Assembly (NCBI GenBank): GCA_934573855.1
Contig: CAKTMF010000003.1
Coordinates: 62,001-126,000, forward strand
Origin: an uncultured Oscillospiraceae bacterium
GTDB lineage: Bacteria > Bacillota > Clostridia > Oscillospirales > Oscillospiraceae
DNA: 64,000 nt
Reading direction: 5' to 3'
Shown: positions 60,704 to 64,000 of the stretch, in pieces
Layout of the letters: every line of letters starts with the position of its first letter
Position numbering within the stretch: the stretch's first letter is position 1
The notes under the pieces: generated by a model
Told to the model about the DNA's origin: nothing
Database searches by the model: none
The model's input: the letters and a program-made list of their open reading frames with translations, nothing else
Made by a program: the position numbers and the translations under genes

Positions 60704-60968
60704 CAAGAGCACACACGCCTGACGGCAAGTCTTTCCGGCGCTTTTTGCCCTTTTCGCCTTGATGGGTAAGGACACATCTGCGGCTCAAAAAGTAAAAATC
60801 ACTTGAAAATCCAAAGCCGTCAGGTGAAAAGCAGTTTTGCCGGAGCGGAAATGCGTTCAGGCAATGAAAAGCACGCAGCCGATACTTGCTGTCTCGGCAA
60901 GGGCTTTGAAGCAGCCTGGAAACATTTCCGCCCGTCAAAACCGTGTGTGTCCTTGTCAACTGATGGTA
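60691..60968. mobile_element. MITE-like element with 17-bp terminal inverted repeats
   Basis: A 278-bp segment between xseA and xseB is bounded by perfect inverted repeats. The left end (60691-60707) is TACCATCAGTTGACAAG and the right end (60952-60968) is its exact complement. The similarity continues inward imperfectly (CACACACG, TGACGG) to about 34 bp. The outermost TA on each side can be read as a TA target-site duplication, as made by IS630/Tc1-mariner elements. An inner pair CCTGACGGC / GCCGTCAGG (60718-60726 and 60816-60824) adds to the folding potential. It has no transposase; a long open frame on the minus strand covers most of it but has no ribosome site. No second copy is in the window. 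Confidence 0.75.
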
Positions 60969-60983
60969 TAATAAGGAGTTACG

Positions 60984-61226
60984 ATGGCAGTAAAAAAATT
61001 GAACTTTGAGCAGTCGCTCTCACGGCTCGAAGAGATAGTTGATAAGCTTGAGGGCGGAGAGCTTGCGCTGAGCGACTCGATGAAGCTTTTTGAGGAGGGC
61101 GCGGGACTCGTCGCCGCCTGCACGAAAATGCTCGACGATGCCGAGCAGAAGGTCAGCGTCCTGAAGATCACCGAGAGCAGTAAGGCCGTAGAGCAGCCCT
61201 TTGAACCAGAAGATAGATATGACTGA
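60984..61226 (+). CDS. xseB: Exodeoxyribonuclease VII small subunit
   Basis: This 80-residue, all-helical protein binds XseA in several copies. It has the family sequence FEQSLSRLEEIVDKLEGGELALSDSMKLFEEG. AAGGAG stands 6 nt before the ATG. It now lies 280 bp after xseA because of the MITE-like element, instead of overlapping it. It overlaps ispA by 8 bases. Confidence 0.95.
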   Translation: MAVKKLNFEQSLSRLEEIVDKLEGGELALSDSMKLFEEGAGLVAACTKMLDDAEQKVSVLKITESSKAVEQPFEPEDRYD

Positions 61227-62088
61227 GACAGAATACCGGGCGATCATTGAAAACGCCCTTGAGAAATACTTTGTTTCCTTTGAAACCATGCCGCAGGCAG
61301 GGCTGGCCGAGGCGATGAGATACAGTCTCCTCGCGGGCGGCAAACGGATCCGTCCGCTGCTGACTCTCGAATTCTGCCGTATTTCCGGCGGAGACATCGA
61401 GCAGGCGCTTCCCGTCGCGTGTGCGGTCGAAATGCTCCATACCTACAGCCTCATCCACGATGACCTGCCTGCGATGGACAATGACGACCTTCGCCGCGGC
61501 AAGCCCACAAACCATAAGATATACGGCGAATGCACGGCGATACTTGCAGGCGACGCGCTTCAGGCGGAAGCCTTCGGCACGATACTTCGCTGCGATCTTC
61601 CGCCGGAGCGGAGAGCCGCCTGTGCGGAGATACTTGCGGGCGCTGTCGGGCTTGACGGGATGTGCGGCGGTCAGTATCTTGACATGACGGGCGAGGGGAA
61701 GGCCCTCACCGCCGAAGAGCTGAACGAGATTAACACCAGAAAGACCGGGGCGCTTCTTGCCGCCGCGTGCCAGATGGGCGTGGCAGCGGCCGGCGCGGGC
61801 GAGACCAGGCTTGCCGCCGCGGCGCACTTCGGCGCTGCGTTGGGAATGGCGTTCCAGATAAGGGACGATATGCTCGACGTTCTCAGCACCGACGAGGAGC
61901 TTGGAAAACCTGTCGGCTCCGACGCGGAAGAAAACAAAAATACCTACATGGCTCTGTACGGCGCAGAAAAATGCGAGGAAACGGTACGCGCTCTTACGCA
62001 GTGCGCAAAAACCATTCTGAGCGAGGAATTTGACGACACTGCCTTTCTCTTCGCGCTTGCCGACTCACTGGCAGAGAGAAAAAATTGA
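61219..62088 (+). CDS. ispA: Farnesyl/geranyl diphosphate synthase IspA
   Basis: IspA makes farnesyl diphosphate, the precursor of undecaprenyl carrier lipid and quinones. It is 289 residues long. The first aspartate-rich motif, HDDLPAMDNDDLRRG, and the second, FQIRDDMLDVLS, bind the Mg-diphosphate substrate. GGKRIRPLL is also typical. The ATG at 61219 is preferred because family members begin there. A TTG six codons upstream is in frame. It overlaps xseB. Confidence 0.95.
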   Translation: MTETEYRAIIENALEKYFVSFETMPQAGLAEAMRYSLLAGGKRIRPLLTLEFCRISGGDIEQALPVACAVEMLHTYSLIHDDLPAMDNDDLRRGKPTNHKIYGECTAILAGDALQAEAFGTILRCDLPPERRAACAEILAGAVGLDGMCGGQYLDMTGEGKALTAEELNEINTRKTGALLAAACQMGVAAAGAGETRLAAAAHFGAALGMAFQIRDDMLDVLSTDEELGKPVGSDAEENKNTYMALYGAEKCEETVRALTQCAKTILSEEFDDTAFLFALADSLAERKN

Positions 62089-62128
62089 CCTGACGGCGCG
62101 GAACGCCGCGCTGCGTGTGAGGGATATT

Positions 62129-63973
62129 TTGAGTATATTAGAGAAGATAAATTGTTCCAACGATATAAAGAAGCTGCGCCGTGATGAGCTTGAACCGCTC
62201 TGCGCGGAGATACGCAGCTTTCTCGTCGAGAACATTGCAAAGACGGGCGGCCACCTCGCCTCGAACCTCGGCACGGTCGAACTGACCGTAGCGCTACATC
62301 GCGTTTACGACAGCTCCGTGGACAGGCTCGTTTTTGACGTTGGCCACCAGAGCTATACGCACAAAATAATTACCGGGCGGCGCGACAGGTTTTCTACGCT
62401 CCGTCAGTACAGGGGACTCTCCGGCTTCCCGAAGCCATATGAGAGCGCGGACGACGCCTTCTGCATGGGACACGCCTCAAATTCCGTCTCCGTCGCGCTC
62501 GGAATGGCGCGGGCAAGAACGCTTACCGGGGGCAAATATGATGTTGCCGCAATAATAGGTGACGGTGCGCTCACCGGAGGCCTCGCCTCCGAGGGACTGT
62601 CCGACGCGGCCTCCAGCGGTGAGCCTCTGCTCATCATACTTAACGACAACAAAATGTCCATAAGCAGGAACGTCGGCGGAACAGCAAAGACGCTTCAGGA
62701 CCTGCGCACCCGCCCGGCATACCTTGGCTTCAAGCGCTGGTACAGGGCGACCTTCGGCAGGCTCCCCGCGCTTTACCGTTTCAACCACCGCATTAAGGAA
62801 AGCCTCAAATCCAGGCTCATCCCGTCCAATATGTTCAGTGAGATCGGTCTTTATTACCTTGGGCCTGTCGATGGGCATGACGTTCACACGCTTGAAACGG
62901 TCATCCGCTGGGCGCGTGACATGCGTATCCCTGTACTCCTGCACGTCGTCACTCAGAAGGGACGGGGCTGCCGCTATGCCGAACAGCAGCCGGAAAAGTA
63001 TCACGGTATCGGCACCTTTGACCCGCTTACGGGCGAGGTGCTTGACAATAAAGTCGGCTTTTCCGATATGTTCGGGCAGTATCTCTGCGACCTTGCGGAG
63101 GAGGACGAGAGCATAGCCGCCATCACCGCCGCGATGTGCGACGGGACGGGGATAGCCGCCTTCGCGGAGAGATTCCCGAAGCGCTTTTTCGATGTCGGAA
63201 TAGCTGAGGAACACGCGGTCTCAATGGCCTCCGGCATGGCAAAGCAGGGACTTACGCCGGTATTTGCCGTCTATTCGAGCTTTTTGCAGCGCGCATACGA
63301 TATGCTGATCGAGGACGCGGCGCTTCAGGACCTTCATGTAGTTTTTGCGGTCGACAGGGCGGGGCTTGTCGGTAACGACGGCGAGACTCATCACGGCGTT
63401 TTTGACGTCAGCTACCTATGCTCGGTCCCCAATATGACGGTTTTTTGCCCCGCGAGCTTTTTTGAGCTTCGCGATATGCTCCGTCTCGCGGTGTACGCGG
63501 TCAACGGACCGGTCGCCGTGCGCTATCCGCGCGGTGGTCAGGGCGAATATACCGAGTCGTGTACTCAGCCCGAGATGGTGCTGAAAGAAGGAAAAGATGT
63601 CACTGTCGTCTGCTACGGGACGATGATAAATCAGGCTCTCGCTGCCGCAAGGCTTCTTGAGCAAAAGAACATTTCCGCAGAAATAGTAAAGCTCGGCGTC
63701 ATCAAGCCGAATAATTTTGTGCAGGTACTTGCCTCCGTCAGGAAAACCGGTAGGCTCATAGCTGCCGAGGACGTTTGTTCTTCCGGATGTGTCGGTGAGC
63801 GTATCGTCGCCGCGGCGGCACAGGGCGGTGTTGAGATCGGCAGGACAATGCTTTTGAACCTCGGCGACGGTATCGTCGCCCATGGCAGGGTAGAGGAGCT
63901 TCTGCGCGACCGTGGACTTGACGCCGCGGGTATAGCGAAGGCCGCGGAAAAGATTTGTACGGAGAACGGATGA
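62129..63973 (+). CDS. dxs: 1-deoxy-D-xylulose-5-phosphate synthase
   Basis: Dxs uses thiamine diphosphate to join pyruvate and glyceraldehyde 3-phosphate, the first step of the MEP pathway. It is 614 residues long. It has the early GGHLASNLGTVELT, the TPP/Mg-binding GDGALTGGLASEG...NDNKMSIS region and a late DRAGLVGNDGETHHG. TTG at 62129 is chosen because GAGGG stands 5 nt before it and the length fits the family (about 620). The frame is open further upstream, but that stretch overlaps ispA. IspH, the last step, is encoded at 23935-25986. Confidence 0.95.
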   Translation: MSILEKINCSNDIKKLRRDELEPLCAEIRSFLVENIAKTGGHLASNLGTVELTVALHRVYDSSVDRLVFDVGHQSYTHKIITGRRDRFSTLRQYRGLSGFPKPYESADDAFCMGHASNSVSVALGMARARTLTGGKYDVAAIIGDGALTGGLASEGLSDAASSGEPLLIILNDNKMSISRNVGGTAKTLQDLRTRPAYLGFKRWYRATFGRLPALYRFNHRIKESLKSRLIPSNMFSEIGLYYLGPVDGHDVHTLETVIRWARDMRIPVLLHVVTQKGRGCRYAEQQPEKYHGIGTFDPLTGEVLDNKVGFSDMFGQYLCDLAEEDESIAAITAAMCDGTGIAAFAERFPKRFFDVGIAEEHAVSMASGMAKQGLTPVFAVYSSFLQRAYDMLIEDAALQDLHVVFAVDRAGLVGNDGETHHGVFDVSYLCSVPNMTVFCPASFFELRDMLRLAVYAVNGPVAVRYPRGGQGEYTESCTQPEMVLKEGKDVTVVCYGTMINQALAAARLLEQKNISAEIVKLGVIKPNNFVQVLASVRKTGRLIAAEDVCSSGCVGERIVAAAAQGGVEIGRTMLLNLGDGIVAHGRVEELLRDRGLDAAGIAKAAEKICTENG

Positions 63974-64000
63974 AGAAAGTAAGACTGGATCAGCTCGTAT
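63970..64000 (+). CDS. tlyA: TlyA-family rRNA methyltransferase, first ten codons only
   Basis: Ten codons, starting at an ATG that overlaps the dxs stop (ATGA), read KKVRLDQLV after the start, which is the usual beginning of the S4 domain of TlyA/hemolysin-A-type 2'-O-methyltransferases. The gene order xseA-xseB-ispA-dxs-tlyA is conserved in Firmicutes. The rest lies outside the window. Confidence 0.65.
   Translation, partial: MKKVRLDQLV

Noticed and set aside
60696..60959. 87-codon minus-strand frame inside the MITE-like element
   Set aside because: It runs from one inverted repeat to the other, has no ribosome site, and does not look like a transposase. If conserved in many copies it should be reconsidered.
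60967..60972. TATAAT at the right end of the element as a new xseB promoter
   Set aside because: No -35 at 16-18 bp; the only TTGTCA is 8 bp away. It could still have weak activity.

Overview
The window is 64 kb of GC-rich chromosome from an endospore-forming, Gram-positive bacterium of the class Clostridia, most like the Oscillospiraceae and related gut lineages. This rests on several things seen together: the spoIIIAA-AH operon, gerW/ytfJ and a spoVD-type PBP (sporulation); an ispH-rpsA fusion; a MurE with the DNPR motif, which predicts meso-diaminopimelate peptidoglycan; frequent TTG/GTG starts with strong AGGAGG-type ribosome sites; and a dcw cluster without ftsA. Almost all genes are housekeeping. 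There is no phage, CRISPR array or intact transposase gene.

Layout. 1-6186: cell-surface glycan genes (truncated membrane protein, GT4, O-antigen-ligase-like protein, two tail-to-tail GT2s) with rplS set among them. 6263-8739: lepB-rbgA-rnhB-yraN. 8765-16110: a DUF1540 protein, a metallophosphoesterase and the tig-clpP-clpX-lon-ysxC proteostasis run. 16146-26038: site-2 protease, scpA-scpB, DUF2953-gerW, a DacF-type carboxypeptidase, a pseudouridine synthase, an RpiR regulator, a BaiN-like flavoprotein, cmk and ispH-rpsA. 26090-28187: three envelope or unknown genes. 28242-35014: uvrB-polA-rimI-tsaD-radC. 35015-35476 is AT-rich and noncoding, with a DnaA-box-like cluster, followed by tRNA-Thr(CGU), pfkA and a TetR regulator. 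37474-49872: mraZ-rsmH-ftsL-spoVD-murE-mraY-ftsW-murG-murA-ftsQ-ftsZ. 49939-53985: YihY, a His-rich CsoR regulator with a THEP1-like NTPase, a MOP-family flippase and a small membrane protein. 54048-64000: spoIIIAA-AH, asp23, nusB, xseA, xseB, ispA, dxs and the first codons of tlyA.

How the genes work together. Septal peptidoglycan synthesis and division are driven from the MraZ-controlled dcw operon; murF, murD and ftsA are not in it. IspH, IspA and Dxs supply the isoprenoid carrier lipid used by MraY and MurG. ClpXP, Lon and trigger factor form a quality-control block. The SpoIIIA proteins build the mother-cell-to-forespore channel behind a sigma-E-like promoter.

The most unusual item is a 278-bp MITE-like element between xseA and xseB. 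It has perfect terminal inverted repeats and a TA duplication, supplies the xseA stop codon, and separates two genes that would otherwise overlap. Other points worth attention are the DnaA-box-like cluster far from any visible dnaA, an internal ribosome site and promoter-like patch inside ispH-rpsA, a hairpin over the carboxypeptidase start, and a glycan insert splitting the usual rplS-lepB neighbourhood. I saw no clearly new multi-gene system.
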